A DNA stretch of 64,000 nucleotides from Oligoflexia bacterium (GCA_034439615.1 JAWXAT010000047.1:62001-126000); one strand, 5' to 3'; positions 45,344 through 54,363 are shown, counted from the stretch's first letter. Translations and numbers: made by a program. Notes: a model not told the origin generated them from the sequence alone.

Positions 45344-46422
45344 CAGACCAACTCCGAAACTTTCATAAATGCCTCAGGGCTTAAACTCAAATCACTGCGC
45401 TCTCCATTTTGCAAACGCCTAAGCCCTACAATACCGATCATCGCTGCATTATCTGTGCAATATTTTAAAGGTGGAATTAATAAATCAACACCCGCCTGTT
45501 TTGCCCATTCAAAAGCTTGGTTTCTTAATCGCGAATTAGCACTCACGCCGCCAGTGACCACTGCACGTTTGGACTTTGTTTTTTCAACAGCTCTCTTTAG
45601 TTTTGATAATAAAACTTCAACAATCGCCTCTTGGTAACTGGCACAGAGATCTGCCTTTATTGATTTTGATAACCCATCGGCATTGAGTACATTTTGTTCT
45701 TTTACTATTTTTTCAATCATTACTGCACCTGCAGTTTTTAAACCCGAAAAACTAAAACTCAATTCTTTGTTTTTCATCAAAGGCCGAGGAAATTCAAAAG
45801 CTTTGTTATTACCCTCTTTTGCCAAATGATCCACTCTATGCCCTGCCGGATACCCCAAGCCCAATATTTTTCCAAATTTATCAAAGGCTTCACCCGCAGC
45901 ATCGTCAAGTGTTCTGCCAAGTAAGGTGTATTTACCAAGATTTTTCACATGATGTAAACTCGTATGCCCACCACTCACACAAAGACCCACAAATGGATAA
46001 TCAAAATTTTCAGAAGGAGCATAGTCTTCATTTTTTAATAACGGCGCATGTAGATGCCCCTCTAAATGGTTCACTCCAATTAATGGAAGATCATGAAGAT
46101 AAGCGAGACTTTTTGCCGTTGTTACGCCAATAAGCAGTGAACCAATAAGCCCAGGCTTTGAAGTGACAGCGATACCGTCGATATCAGACCAACTAGTTTT
46201 TGTTTCTGTTAACACCTGATCAAGCAGTGGCAAAATTCTTAATGTGTGATTACGACAGGCAAGCTCAGGAATAACACCACCATAGGGTGCATGCACATCA
46301 TCTTGATTTTGACTTTTCATACTAACAACAAACTCATCGGCATTTACCAATGCCACAGACGTGTCATCACAACTGGTTTCGATGGCCAGAATGAGTTTAA
46401 ATTGTTTATCAAGCTTTGTCAT
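45343..46422 (-). CDS. tsaD: tRNA N6-adenosine threonylcarbamoyltransferase TsaD
   Basis: A 359-residue ASKHA-fold enzyme completing t6A37 in ANN-decoding tRNAs. It has LAIETSCDDTSVALV at the N-terminus, the metal HxxxH in NHLEGHLHAP, CVSGGHTSLHHV, DDAAGEAFDKFGKILGL, VVTGGVSANSRLR and TDNAAMIG. Length normal. It overlaps the cpoB stop (ATGA) and is followed by rsmA, pairing two RNA-modification genes behind an envelope lipoprotein set. Confidence 0.97.
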   Translation of the reverse strand: MTKLDKQFKLILAIETSCDDTSVALVNADEFVVSMKSQNQDDVHAPYGGVIPELACRNHTLRILPLLDQVLTETKTSWSDIDGIAVTSKPGLIGSLLIGVTTAKSLAYLHDLPLIGVNHLEGHLHAPLLKNEDYAPSENFDYPFVGLCVSGGHTSLHHVKNLGKYTLLGRTLDDAAGEAFDKFGKILGLGYPAGHRVDHLAKEGNNKAFEFPRPLMKNKELSFSFSGLKTAGAVMIEKIVKEQNVLNADGLSKSIKADLCASYQEAIVEVLLSKLKRAVEKTKSKRAVVTGGVSANSRLRNQAFEWAKQAGVDLLIPPLKYCTDNAAMIGIVGLRRLQNGERSDLSLSPEAFMKVSELV

Positions 46423-47093
46423 TTCAACTGCAGAAGCCTGTATTTTGCTTTTTTGGCTGATGGGGTTCCTGGATACATATCTATGGTCTCTTTATAAAAT
46501 TCTTTAGCATCTTTTTTAAGACCCATTTCTGAAAAGCAAACACCAATTTTATAGGTTGCCTCAGATGCTTTGGGGCCTTTTGGAAATTTCTCACGATACG
46601 CTTGATATTTCACAATAGATCTTTTGAATTCTTTCGCAGCTAAAAGCGCATCGGCTTCTGAAAAAATATCGATTTCAGATTTTTTAACATCTTTTACAAC
46701 TGGTTGAGAACTTGGCACAGAGCCTGAGGCCGCCCCCGCATTAATTGCGGCAATTAACCGTTGTTCTGTGGCATCTAAATGCTGTTCTAGTAATTTCATT
46801 TTTTCATTTTGAGCATCAATTGTTTTTTTAAGATTATCGATTTCATGTTTATGTGATTGCTGAGATGTTTGTTGATTGTGATCTAAAGTATCTACTCGCC
46901 CTGCTACAACACGAAGATCATTTTGCAAATCACTGTATCGCATTTCATGATCAGCTTTAGATCTTTGAATATTTGCTACTGAGTCTTTAAGCTGCTTTTC
47001 TTCTTCTTGTTTTTTGACATCTTTACGGGTCATCATCATGTCGCAACCTGTAAGCCCAATACCTATTAGTACAAATAGTGCGATTTTTTTCAC
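46419..47093 (-). CDS. cpoB: CpoB/YbgF-like TPR lipoprotein
   Basis: Protein of 224 residues with lipobox LTGC (Cys about 17). A coiled coil spans about 25-110, then a C-terminal TPR block: FSEADALLAAKEFKRSIVKYQAYREKFPKG, then YKIGVCFSEMGLKKDAKEFY, ending YPGTPSAKKAKYRLLQLK. The order coiled coil then TPR matches CpoB, which couples Tol-Pal constriction to peptidoglycan synthesis. Unlike E. coli CpoB it appears lipid-anchored. GTG start overlapping the upstream stop (GTGA). Confidence 0.85.
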   Translation of the reverse strand: MKKIALFVLIGIGLTGCDMMMTRKDVKKQEEEKQLKDSVANIQRSKADHEMRYSDLQNDLRVVAGRVDTLDHNQQTSQQSHKHEIDNLKKTIDAQNEKMKLLEQHLDATEQRLIAAINAGAASGSVPSSQPVVKDVKKSEIDIFSEADALLAAKEFKRSIVKYQAYREKFPKGPKASEATYKIGVCFSEMGLKKDAKEFYKETIDMYPGTPSAKKAKYRLLQLK

Positions 47094-47404
47094 AGAGCTT
47101 CGTCTCCTGATTTTTGACGCTGAATATGGGCAGCATTTTCAGCCTTTTCAGCATAAAGGCGTGCCTGGATAAACTCATCTACAGCTTCATTATATGACTG
47201 ATCTTGATAGGCCTGAACACCACGACGGTATGATTCTTCAGCCTTATGATAATAACCGGGGGCGTAACGAGCAGATTCTCCTTCTCGCGCAGCCATAAAT
47301 GCTTCACGCGCGAGAACATATTCCATGCTGGGTCTTTTATGAGCACATCCCACAAGCATGAATAGCAAAATAAATGGGAGGAGCTTATTTGCCCGAAACG
47401 ACAA
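47090..47404 (-). CDS. Small DUF4398-like lipoprotein between pal and cpoB
   Basis: A 104-residue lipoprotein. The TTG at 47404 follows AAGGG at 6-7 bases and gives MSFRANKLLPFILLFMLVGCA, with lipobox LVGC. An ATG at 47446 would bury that site within pal and spoil the signal peptide. The mature part contains MEYVLAREAFMAAREGESARYAPGYYHKAEE then YRRGVQAYQDQSYNEAVDEF, helical and TPR-like, as in DUF4398. Its place in the pal-cpoB run suggests work with Tol-Pal (inference). Confidence 0.78.
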   Translation of the reverse strand: MSFRANKLLPFILLFMLVGCAHKRPSMEYVLAREAFMAAREGESARYAPGYYHKAEESYRRGVQAYQDQSYNEAVDEFIQARLYAEKAENAAHIQRQKSGDEAL

Positions 47405-47897
47405 AGTTTGCCCTTCGGTTTTTGCGATCTGCACCATCGTTTTCACCGTGGTCTAAAGGCTTTTCTTTTCCGTAGCTAATTGTAGCTAATCTTGAATCAG
47501 GAATACCGAGATTTTGCATATATGACTTCACGGTTTTTGCACGACGTTCACCTAATGCTAGATTGTACTCGATGGATCCATGACGATCACAGTGACCTTC
47601 GATCTGAACGGTTGTGTTTTCGTGAGATTTCATCCATTCAGCATTTTTTTGTGCAAGGCTTCGGCCTTCTTCTGAAAGACTCGATTTATCGTAATCAAAA
47701 GTTATTGTGTAAAGACCAGAGATGTTGCCGCTGTCACTTCCTGAGGCATCAAAGGTCATGTCTTTACTTTGAATATTTGTATCTTGAGCACCAGCTGCAT
47801 TTGGGTCTGGTACTACTTCTTCAGGCAATTTCTCTTTACCTTTACAGCCAAACACCATCATAGATGCTACACATAGTATCAGTATTCTTTTGGTCAT
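47385..47897 (-). CDS. pal: Peptidoglycan-associated lipoprotein Pal
   Basis: A 170-residue OmpA-family lipoprotein with lipobox VFGC, an Asn/Ser linker and the OmpA_C domain: ITFDYDKSSLSEEGRSLAQKN, VQIEGHCDRHGSIEYNLALG, ERRAKTVKSYMQNLGI and DRKNRRANFVV. Conserved Asp and Arg that bind meso-DAP are present. AAGGAG precedes the ATG. Pal tethers the outer membrane to the wall and is part of Tol-Pal. tolB is not next to it; a beta-propeller fusion protein is divergent instead. Confidence 0.95.
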   Translation of the reverse strand: MTKRILILCVASMMVFGCKGKEKLPEEVVPDPNAAGAQDTNIQSKDMTFDASGSDSGNISGLYTITFDYDKSSLSEEGRSLAQKNAEWMKSHENTTVQIEGHCDRHGSIEYNLALGERRAKTVKSYMQNLGIPDSRLATISYGKEKPLDHGENDGADRKNRRANFVVSGK

Positions 47898-47951
47898 ATT
47901 TTAAATCTCCTTAGTGAAGGCTCGTACTTAAATAAGTTCAATTGATTACTA

Positions 47952-47979
47952 ATCCTACCTCTGACAGCTGCGAAGTCAA
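47952..47979 (-). promoter_or_regulatory. Candidate promoter of the pal operon
   Basis: On the minus strand TTGACT (plus 47974-47979, 5/6) and TAGGAT (plus 47952-47957, 4/6) are 16 bases apart, about 55 bases upstream of the pal ATG. Confidence 0.45.
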
Positions 47980-48025
47980 TTATTTGTGATTGTTCAATGT
48001 CACTGATTATGCTTTTGTTACCCCT

Positions 48026-50920
48026 ATGCTCAATATAAAAACCAAACATTTACTCTGCGCATCAATATTTTTCATTTCTCTCGCGGCGGGTGCTCAGTCT
48101 TCGTTACCCATTGACCCCCATCGACGATGGCGTATACTTGAGACCGAGCATTTTGAGATCATTTACGATGAGAATAATAAAAAAGTAGCTGAAGACTTCG
48201 CAGCTGAAGCAGAAAGAGCCGAAACTCTTCTACAACCGATTTTAAAAACCCCAATGCCAAGTAAAGTTCCATTAGTGGTAGCCGATGTCACTGATGATTC
48301 TAATGGTTCAGCCACTGGTATTCCAAGGCCCACCATCATTATTTATCCAGTAATGCCGTCAGTAACAGACCCAACTGGAGAATATTTCAGTTGGAATCGT
48401 GAAGTCGTAACTCATGAATACACTCATATTCTAAATTTTGAACCAACATCAGGTGTAATGGGAGTTTTACGTTTTATTTACGGCAGCATCATCAAACCCG
48501 GAATGTTTTTACCCCGCTGGTACACTGAAGGCCTAGCTGTTGAAATGGAAAGCCGTTTCACACCTGTTGGCAGAGGGCGAAGTCATTACTACACAGCCTT
48601 TGTGCGCTCTCAAGTAGAAGAAAAAACCTGGGGTCGAGAAAATATTTCTCGCATCAATTCAACAAGCATTCCAGCTTGGCCGCGAGGGCAAAGACCTTAT
48701 TCTTACGGTTACTTTCTCATGCATGAGTTAGGTGAACTCGCTAACAACTCGGGCTCAAAAGATAGTATCTACAGTGTTCTAAATCATCGTTATGGTCGAC
48801 GCTTTCCGTGGTTTCTCAATGCCCCAGTAGAAGAATATTTTGGAATGGACTACTCAAGTCTTCTCTCAAAAACATATGACTCTTTAGAAGCCAAAGCACA
48901 AACACAACTGCAAACACTTCAAAATGGTAAAGCCCAAAACGGACAACTACTTCCACAAGATGGTTACTTTAATTTTGGAGCTCAGATTTCTCCTGATAAA
49001 TTAAAAATGGCCGCCATCGTTTCCCAGGTCAATGATGACCCGAGTATTCGCATCTGGACTCGAGGCTCAACCAAAGAACCCTTTACACTTAAACAAGACA
49101 TTCCTAAGCCCCTTACGAATAATAAAAATATTCATCAGCTCAGCTGGCGCAGTGATTCAGTACACTTAATTTATGATCACAGTGATACTTGGGAGCACTT
49201 TAATCAGTACAGTGACCTCTACGAAATCAATTATCAAACTGAAGACGAAAAACGCCTCACCTACGGTAAGCGTGCTCGCGAAGCTACTGTGCTTAACGAT
49301 GGAACACTTGTTTACGTCTCAGTGAGTTCAACCAACACAAAACTCATGCATGCGCAAAAAGACGGCGAGAACCCACAAGATCTTTATTCACCCCCTTTTG
49401 GTCACCGCGTTTCATCACCCAGACCCTATCAAGACGGAGTTATTTATTCTCATCGAGACGACAAGGGCCGTGAGTGGATCGAGGCTGTTTCATTGACCAC
49501 AAAAAAAATTCGCAAACTCACAAGCGTTGAAAAAACCGGTCAAATGCATGTGACACCCATTGCTGACCCACAAGTGCCTAAAGGATTTTATTTTGCGGGA
49601 AGTGACACTGGCGTCATGAACATATACCGCGGTGATGAAAGTAAATGGAAAGCAATCACCAATGTTACAACTTATATTACCGCGCCAACTATAGACGTAG
49701 AAAATCAACAAGTGATCTACTCACGCCTCACTGCTGAGGGCTTTAAACTTGAAGCTGGAAGTCTAATCGGAAATTCAAATCCAGCAGCTATTGGCCCGCT
49801 TCAGAAATATCCAGATGCCGATGAAAACCACGCTGCACCTGCAAAAATTATCGACGATGATAAATACAATGGCTTAAGTTATTTATTTCCGCAGTATTGG
49901 ATTCCCTTTGTGTACTTCGTACCTGGCGGGGCGATTTTTGACATTTCAACATCAGGTTCTGACCCATTAAATCATCATCAATACTCAATTGGTGCGGGCT
50001 ATGACACCCGCCCCGGTCAAGGCCGACAAGAATTTATTTATTCTAATTCAAGTCTTGGCTTTTTCATCGACACAGGTTTTGCAAATGACCATGTTTACCT
50101 TGCAGGTGCCAATACTACTCAGCATGTAATGTCAGGAAGTTTGTCGACTCGACATTTTCTCTTACCCAATTCAAATAAATGGATGATCGGCCCAAGCGTT
50201 ACATACAAACAAACTAATTATTATAATCTTTTATTTACAGAATTTGGCCCTGGAATTGATTTGTATTACAACAATATCTCAGCTGCAAAAGATTATCAGA
50301 TCAGCCCTGAATCGGGTGAAAAATTCTCCATCGGTTATGATTACTATTTGCCCGGTTGGGGAAACACTGCTTATCCGAATGTACACGGAACTGGATCATT
50401 ATTTTTAGCAGGTGGTTTTTTGCCCGAGCATCATGTCGTGTTTTTAAAAGCTGCAGCTTGGATTTCCCCTGAGCATAATACGATTCTCGTAGGGCATCAA
50501 CAAGCTGGAGGGGAATACGCAGGAACTCTTTTTAGTTCTCCGTATATGGTTCGCGGTTACCCCGTCGGAGAATTCATCGGTTCGACTATTTATACTGGAA
50601 CTTTTGAATATCGATTTCCACTTTCATATCAGTACACAGGCTCTGATACGTTTCCATTATTTATTAATAAATGGCATGGAGCCCTTCTCGCCGACGCAGC
50701 AACTCTTCATGGCGGATATTACGATGATAACTTCACCCCCGGTAGACTCATGGCCACAAAACTAGGAACGTTTTATATGGGCAGCGGCGCTGAAGTACGA
50801 GCAGACACCACACTTTTTTATGGCGTTCCTGTGACCTTTCGCTTTGGTGTTTATTATGGTCACACCGAAAAAGCCTTTGGTGGAGTAAGTTATTTTATCG
50901 GACTAGGTTCTGTTCAGTAA
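48026..50920 (+). CDS. Gluzincin metallopeptidase / TolB-like propeller / outer-membrane barrel fusion
   Basis: About 964 residues from the ATG at 48026 (a TTG at 47990 would add 12 and disturb the signal peptide). The signal peptide ends at about residue 23 (AGA). A peptidase-MA-like domain comes first: HEYTH at about 130-134 (HEXXH) with the third-ligand motif WYTEGLAVEME about 35 residues later. Residues about 300-600 form beta-propeller blades of TolB/DPP-IV type (AQISPDKLKMAAI, HQLSWRSDSVHLIYDHS). From about 640 to the end is a beta-barrel (GGAIFDISTSGSDPL ... FGGVSYFIGLG). The protease and sensor would face the periplasm on an outer-membrane anchor. Divergent from pal. Confidence 0.83.
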   Translation: MLNIKTKHLLCASIFFISLAAGAQSSLPIDPHRRWRILETEHFEIIYDENNKKVAEDFAAEAERAETLLQPILKTPMPSKVPLVVADVTDDSNGSATGIPRPTIIIYPVMPSVTDPTGEYFSWNREVVTHEYTHILNFEPTSGVMGVLRFIYGSIIKPGMFLPRWYTEGLAVEMESRFTPVGRGRSHYYTAFVRSQVEEKTWGRENISRINSTSIPAWPRGQRPYSYGYFLMHELGELANNSGSKDSIYSVLNHRYGRRFPWFLNAPVEEYFGMDYSSLLSKTYDSLEAKAQTQLQTLQNGKAQNGQLLPQDGYFNFGAQISPDKLKMAAIVSQVNDDPSIRIWTRGSTKEPFTLKQDIPKPLTNNKNIHQLSWRSDSVHLIYDHSDTWEHFNQYSDLYEINYQTEDEKRLTYGKRAREATVLNDGTLVYVSVSSTNTKLMHAQKDGENPQDLYSPPFGHRVSSPRPYQDGVIYSHRDDKGREWIEAVSLTTKKIRKLTSVEKTGQMHVTPIADPQVPKGFYFAGSDTGVMNIYRGDESKWKAITNVTTYITAPTIDVENQQVIYSRLTAEGFKLEAGSLIGNSNPAAIGPLQKYPDADENHAAPAKIIDDDKYNGLSYLFPQYWIPFVYFVPGGAIFDISTSGSDPLNHHQYSIGAGYDTRPGQGRQEFIYSNSSLGFFIDTGFANDHVYLAGANTTQHVMSGSLSTRHFLLPNSNKWMIGPSVTYKQTNYYNLLFTEFGPGIDLYYNNISAAKDYQISPESGEKFSIGYDYYLPGWGNTAYPNVHGTGSLFLAGGFLPEHHVVFLKAAAWISPEHNTILVGHQQAGGEYAGTLFSSPYMVRGYPVGEFIGSTIYTGTFEYRFPLSYQYTGSDTFPLFINKWHGALLADAATLHGGYYDDNFTPGRLMATKLGTFYMGSGAEVRADTTLFYGVPVTFRFGVYYGHTEKAFGGVSYFIGLGSVQ

Positions 50921-50978
50921 GCCGGATATTTATCTCCTAAATTCCTTAAAACATATTTGATGGGTATTTCTTCTTTGC

Positions 50979-51000
50979 ATTGAACACATGCATGTTCAAT
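50979..51000. promoter_or_regulatory. Palindromic operator candidate upstream of ssb
   Basis: ATTGAACA and TGTTCAAT form exact 8-bp arms around CATGCA, 36 bases before the ssb start. The form GAAC-N8-GTTC recalls dyad operators such as LexA-type sites in several phyla, but no specific regulator can be named. Confidence 0.5.
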
Positions 51001-51035
51001 CAAGGCTCAATTGTGAGTCAAAAAAGGAGAAAATC

Positions 51036-51383
51036 ATGAACGGACTTAATAAAGTAATTATAGTTGGAACCCTGGGTGCTGACCCCGGAAATTTCACAAG
51101 CCGTGACGGCAAACCCTACACTGCGTTGTCTCTTGCAACAAATCGTTATTGGAAAACAAAAGAAGGTGTTACTGAACGACGAACAGACTGGCACCGCGTT
51201 TCTGTTTGGGGAAAAAAGGCACTCCTCTGCCAGGAGTATCTTAAAAAAGGCGCTTCAGTTTGTGTTGAGGGTTTTCTTTCAAGTTATGAGGTGGAAGAAG
51301 AAGGTAAAAAACGCTGGCAAACAGGAATCTCTGCCGATGAAGTTCACTTTTTAAGCAAAAAAACCGCAGAAACGGCGCATTAA
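51036..51383 (+). CDS. ssb: Single-stranded DNA-binding protein, short form without acidic tail
   Basis: A 115-residue SSB. The start is the ATG preceded by AAAAAGGAGAAA (an ATG at 50988 reads through the operator region and was rejected). OB fold: MNGLNKVIIVGTLGADPGNF, SLATNRYW, TDWHRVSVWGKKA and GASVCVEGFLSSYEVE. It stops right after the OB fold (KKTAETAH), with no Gly/Gln linker and no DDDIPF-type tip that recruits repair and replication proteins in full-length SSB. It may be a second, specialised SSB; another with a tail is expected elsewhere. Confidence 0.88.
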   Translation: MNGLNKVIIVGTLGADPGNFTSRDGKPYTALSLATNRYWKTKEGVTERRTDWHRVSVWGKKALLCQEYLKKGASVCVEGFLSSYEVEEEGKKRWQTGISADEVHFLSKKTAETAH

Positions 51384-51391
51384 TTATTTTT

Positions 51392-51418
51392 CACCGGTGC
51401 CATGGATGGCACTTGGTG
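51392..51418 (+). terminator. Stem-loop after ssb, possible terminator
   Basis: CACC ... GGTG outside and GTGCCA-TGGA-TGGCAC inside make a strong hairpin 9 bases after the ssb stop. Only a short T-rich stretch follows, so intrinsic termination is likely but not certain. Confidence 0.5.
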
Positions 51419-51520
51419 ATTTGTCTTCAAAAACCCCCTCAAAAGACAGTATTGACATTCAACGGATAATTTGGAGAGAATGATACCACATGTCATGTTG
51501 CGTGAACAAAGTGGGGGTTT

Positions 51521-52015
51521 ATGAAAAATTTAGAATGGATTCAAAATCTTGTAGAATCTGAACAACGGATGGAAGAAACGGGCATCATCGATTTGTCCTC
51601 TATTCCTGATGAAACCCGCGATCTTCAAGCAAAGACAAATGAATTTCTAAAACAAATAAAAGAAGCCTTCATTGAATATTCAACCGCATTTAACAACATG
51701 AAAAACTCAACCATCGGTGGTGTAAAAATCTATGGAATTTCAAACACGGTTGCTGACTTTATGTTGTTTAGAAACGGCTACAAACTTCTCTTTTCAGCAA
51801 TAGAAGCCGGACGCATTGCAATGACATTACAAGCACAATCTACACAGTTTATTCCCATTCCAGGTCATGCCCAAACACCCGCTAATGATGAATATCTCGA
51901 GGCAAAATATGGCCCCTTTGGAGAACTCACTTGGGCCTATCGTGGCACACATGTGAACCCAGAGTATCTTGTTCGTTACTATCTCTCTCGGTTTGTTCGC
52001 GAAAGTGCGAAGTAA
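51521..52015 (+). CDS. Small cytoplasmic protein of unknown function
   Basis: A 164-residue protein with GGGGG three bases before ATG. Helical N-terminus (LEWIQNLVESEQRMEETG, LQAKTNEFLKQIKEAFIEY), then a more globular part (IGGVKIYGISNTVADFMLFRNGYKLLF) and a tail with YGPFGELTWAYRG. No signal, TM or motif recognised. Flanked by ssb and a small membrane protein, each with its own intergenic gap of about 130 bases. Confidence 0.6.
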   Translation: MKNLEWIQNLVESEQRMEETGIIDLSSIPDETRDLQAKTNEFLKQIKEAFIEYSTAFNNMKNSTIGGVKIYGISNTVADFMLFRNGYKLLFSAIEAGRIAMTLQAQSTQFIPIPGHAQTPANDEYLEAKYGPFGELTWAYRGTHVNPEYLVRYYLSRFVRESAK

Positions 52016-52144
52016 AACCGAAAGAATTCTGTCTAATTTTTAGACACTAAAATTCTCAAAAAATTTTAATTATTTATGCAAGAGTCCTAAGGTCTGACCC
52101 ACCTTTTGCCGAGAAGAAGTTATCAAGAAGACTTCAAGGTGAAA

Positions 52145-52645
52145 GTGCGCAAGATGAGTAAAGCCAGACAAAAATTTACAAAGATCTTGCTGATGGCCGT
52201 GAGTGCTTTAGGCATAAGCTCTACCGCACTTTTAATCACTGATCCTCCTCCACCAGAAATACAAAATGCTGATATTTTTTCTACAAATGGCTCAACACTT
52301 CGAACAATTGCCAGTGTAGACACCACACCTGAATATGAAACTTTATTTGATTTTACATGTGGTGATAATACTAAAGAACTAGAGACATTCAGCCCAAGGT
52401 TTCGGCTCAAAGGTGAAAATTGTGCTGTTGAAGATAGTCAACCGATCACTACACAAATTCGCAATAAAACAAATGGATATGTGGCCACTGTGTTTCACCG
52501 AGCGCCACTGAATTTTACAACTGACTATATTAATCTCAAAGAAGGCAAAAACGAGATTGATGTACGTTTTGAAACCAACAAAGGCACTGTAGAAAAAAGT
52601 CTCACAGTCACCCGTCTACCCGCTTCTGCTAAAAAACATAACTAA
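52145..52645 (+). CDS. Small secreted or membrane-anchored protein of unknown function
   Basis: About 166 residues from a GTG preceded by AAGG at 5 bases; an ATG at 52154 and a TTG at 52106 are alternatives. Basic N-terminus then a hydrophobic stretch (ILLMAVSALGISSTALLI) that may be a signal or an anchor. The rest is a beta-rich domain with two Cys (FTCGDNT, GENCAVED). The strands INLKEGKNEIDVRFET and VEKSLTVTRL suggest an Ig-like fold of the kind seen in bacterial surface proteins. Convergent overlap of 17 bases with the next gene. Confidence 0.6.
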   Translation: MRKMSKARQKFTKILLMAVSALGISSTALLITDPPPPEIQNADIFSTNGSTLRTIASVDTTPEYETLFDFTCGDNTKELETFSPRFRLKGENCAVEDSQPITTQIRNKTNGYVATVFHRAPLNFTTDYINLKEGKNEIDVRFETNKGTVEKSLTVTRLPASAKKHN

Positions 52646-53465
52646 AACCAACTAGACTCAAAGATTCTCGATTTTGATCAATGATATCTCTCTTTTCAGT
52701 TACGCGCACAGTTTGTGAGACATTCACAGACATCCTAGGTGTTAAAGTTTTACCAAGTAACAATCGCAAAGCCCGATCATAAATTCGAAAACCGATTTCA
52801 CCTATAAGCGATGAAGTGAGGGGTCGATAAGTGTGCACGTCAATTTCTCGTGGAGATGTGGGTGTAAGTGATGCGGGGTCCATGTTTATTCCGATGATCA
52901 CAGGCGAGATAGGATTTGTAACCGTTGCTGTAAAGAAATTTCCCACAAAACTATATTGCATATCTAAACGAGTTGTTTCAGTAACAGCTACTTTAAAATT
53001 ACTGATAGCTTGCTTCACTTCATAGACATGCCTAAATTGAGGTTCAGTTTTAAGAATATTTTCAGTATGAAATTCAACTAAACGTTTGACCATGTACTGT
53101 GCGAAGTCTCTTCGCTGCTGATCTTTTTGTGTCGTCGTAAGCCCTGTTGGCGTTTGATAATACCCCTGTTTATTGATGAGGTAATAATTTTCTTCTTGTT
53201 CAGTTCGTCCAAATTCATCGCGATATCGAGACTGAAACTCTTCAGTTAAAGTATCGTTAAAGATTTTTCGGTGCAAAGTTGGACCTCGAAGAGAGATTGG
53301 TTTTTCCATGAGATACATTTCTTGGGGGTCGAGTGGCACTTCTTCGGCCACGTTGTCGGTATAACCAGGTAGTGCCCCAAAAGAATTCATGTCAGCTTTT
53401 GCCATTTGGTTAAAGCCTAGACCCATGATAATTAGAATGCTCGCAAGCACTTGATACTTCTTCAC
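52629..53465 (-). CDS. Secreted, probably outer-membrane protein of unknown function
   Basis: A 278-residue protein with signal peptide (1-24, KADM). The N-terminal half is polar and helical (FNDTLTEEFQSRYRDEFGRTEQEE, then VKRLVEFHTENIL). The C-terminal half alternates strands and ends ESLSLVGFSYVF, with the aromatic terminus usual for barrels. No family recognised. The 216-base gap to the next plus-strand gene (53466-53682) holds no feature I can support beyond that gene's SD. Confidence 0.62.
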   Translation of the reverse strand: MKKYQVLASILIIMGLGFNQMAKADMNSFGALPGYTDNVAEEVPLDPQEMYLMEKPISLRGPTLHRKIFNDTLTEEFQSRYRDEFGRTEQEENYYLINKQGYYQTPTGLTTTQKDQQRRDFAQYMVKRLVEFHTENILKTEPQFRHVYEVKQAISNFKVAVTETTRLDMQYSFVGNFFTATVTNPISPVIIGINMDPASLTPTSPREIDVHTYRPLTSSLIGEIGFRIYDRALRLLLGKTLTPRMSVNVSQTVRVTEKRDIIDQNRESLSLVGFSYVF

Positions 53466-53682
53466 ATAGAGAGATTATTGCAATCCATAGACTATCCCTA
53501 GATCCAGCATATTGCAGGTCGCGGTATTCAAATTTCACAACTCAAGCAAATGCCCATTGAATTAGTGTAAGTTTCGTGTTTTCAATAACTTAAGATGATT
53601 ATCGTGTATACATATCCGCTGACGTTTTAGGGCGCTGGGGAGGCACTGAAATGCATAAAACTCATAATCAAGGGGGCAAACC

Positions 53683-54363
53683 ATGTCAGGCCAAGACGCA
53701 TCGACACTATTTAGGTTTAGAGCTCTACAGACAATGGAACTAAAGCTACGCACTGATCTGCATTTAACACGAAAGATCTGGCATATCAGCGGTATTGTCA
53801 TGATGGCCATATTCATGTCTCAACTCTCAGCTCGTGACGGGCTTTTTTATCTCTCTATCGCAGGTCTAGTTATTATTCCCTTTGATATTCTCAGACTCAA
53901 ACGCCCCGACCTGAATCATCGCATAGTTAGTTTCTTTAAAATAATCATCCGTATTGAAGAAGTGGGAACCATCACGGGAACTTCATTTTTAATAGTCGGA
54001 ACATTTTTAGTTCTACTGTTGTTTCCTAAACCAGTCGCCGTACTTTCAATGCTTCTTTTGGCTTTTGGAGACCCCGCTTCAAGCACTTTTGGTGTGTTAT
54101 TTGGAAAAGACAAAATCTGGGGTAGAAAAAGCCTGCAAGGTTCTCTTGCTTGCTTCACCGTTTGCACACTAGTTTGCGCCACCTATTTTATTAGTAATAA
54201 CATTATGGTTGAACGGGTGATTTTAGTAAGTATTTTAGGGGGCTTAATCGGAGCCTTGAGTGAACTCATTCAATTTAAAAAAATTGATGACAATCTCACC
54301 TTCCCACTTTTCGCAGGTTTAGGCCTCTGGAGCCTTTTTGCCGTCTTTGGTGGCTTTCAATAA
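53683..54363 (+). CDS. CTP-dependent dolichol/diacylglycerol kinase-like membrane protein
   Basis: A 226-residue integral membrane protein with about six TM segments. It has LTRKIWHISG near the start, GDPASSTFGVLFGKDKIWGRKSLQGSLACF in the middle and ALSELIQFKKIDDNLTFPLFAG near the end. These fit the SEC59/DGK1/VTE5 type of CdsA-like lipid kinases, which use CTP to phosphorylate a polyprenol, phytol or diacylglycerol. Substrate not determinable. GGGGGC precedes the ATG. Just upstream of selA. Confidence 0.82.
   Translation: MSGQDASTLFRFRALQTMELKLRTDLHLTRKIWHISGIVMMAIFMSQLSARDGLFYLSIAGLVIIPFDILRLKRPDLNHRIVSFFKIIIRIEEVGTITGTSFLIVGTFLVLLLFPKPVAVLSMLLLAFGDPASSTFGVLFGKDKIWGRKSLQGSLACFTVCTLVCATYFISNNIMVERVILVSILGGLIGALSELIQFKKIDDNLTFPLFAGLGLWSLFAVFGGFQ

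Noticed and set aside
53562-53816. Minus-strand open frame over the lipid-kinase start
   Set aside because: Covers the SD and first codons of a well-supported gene; no homology-like features.
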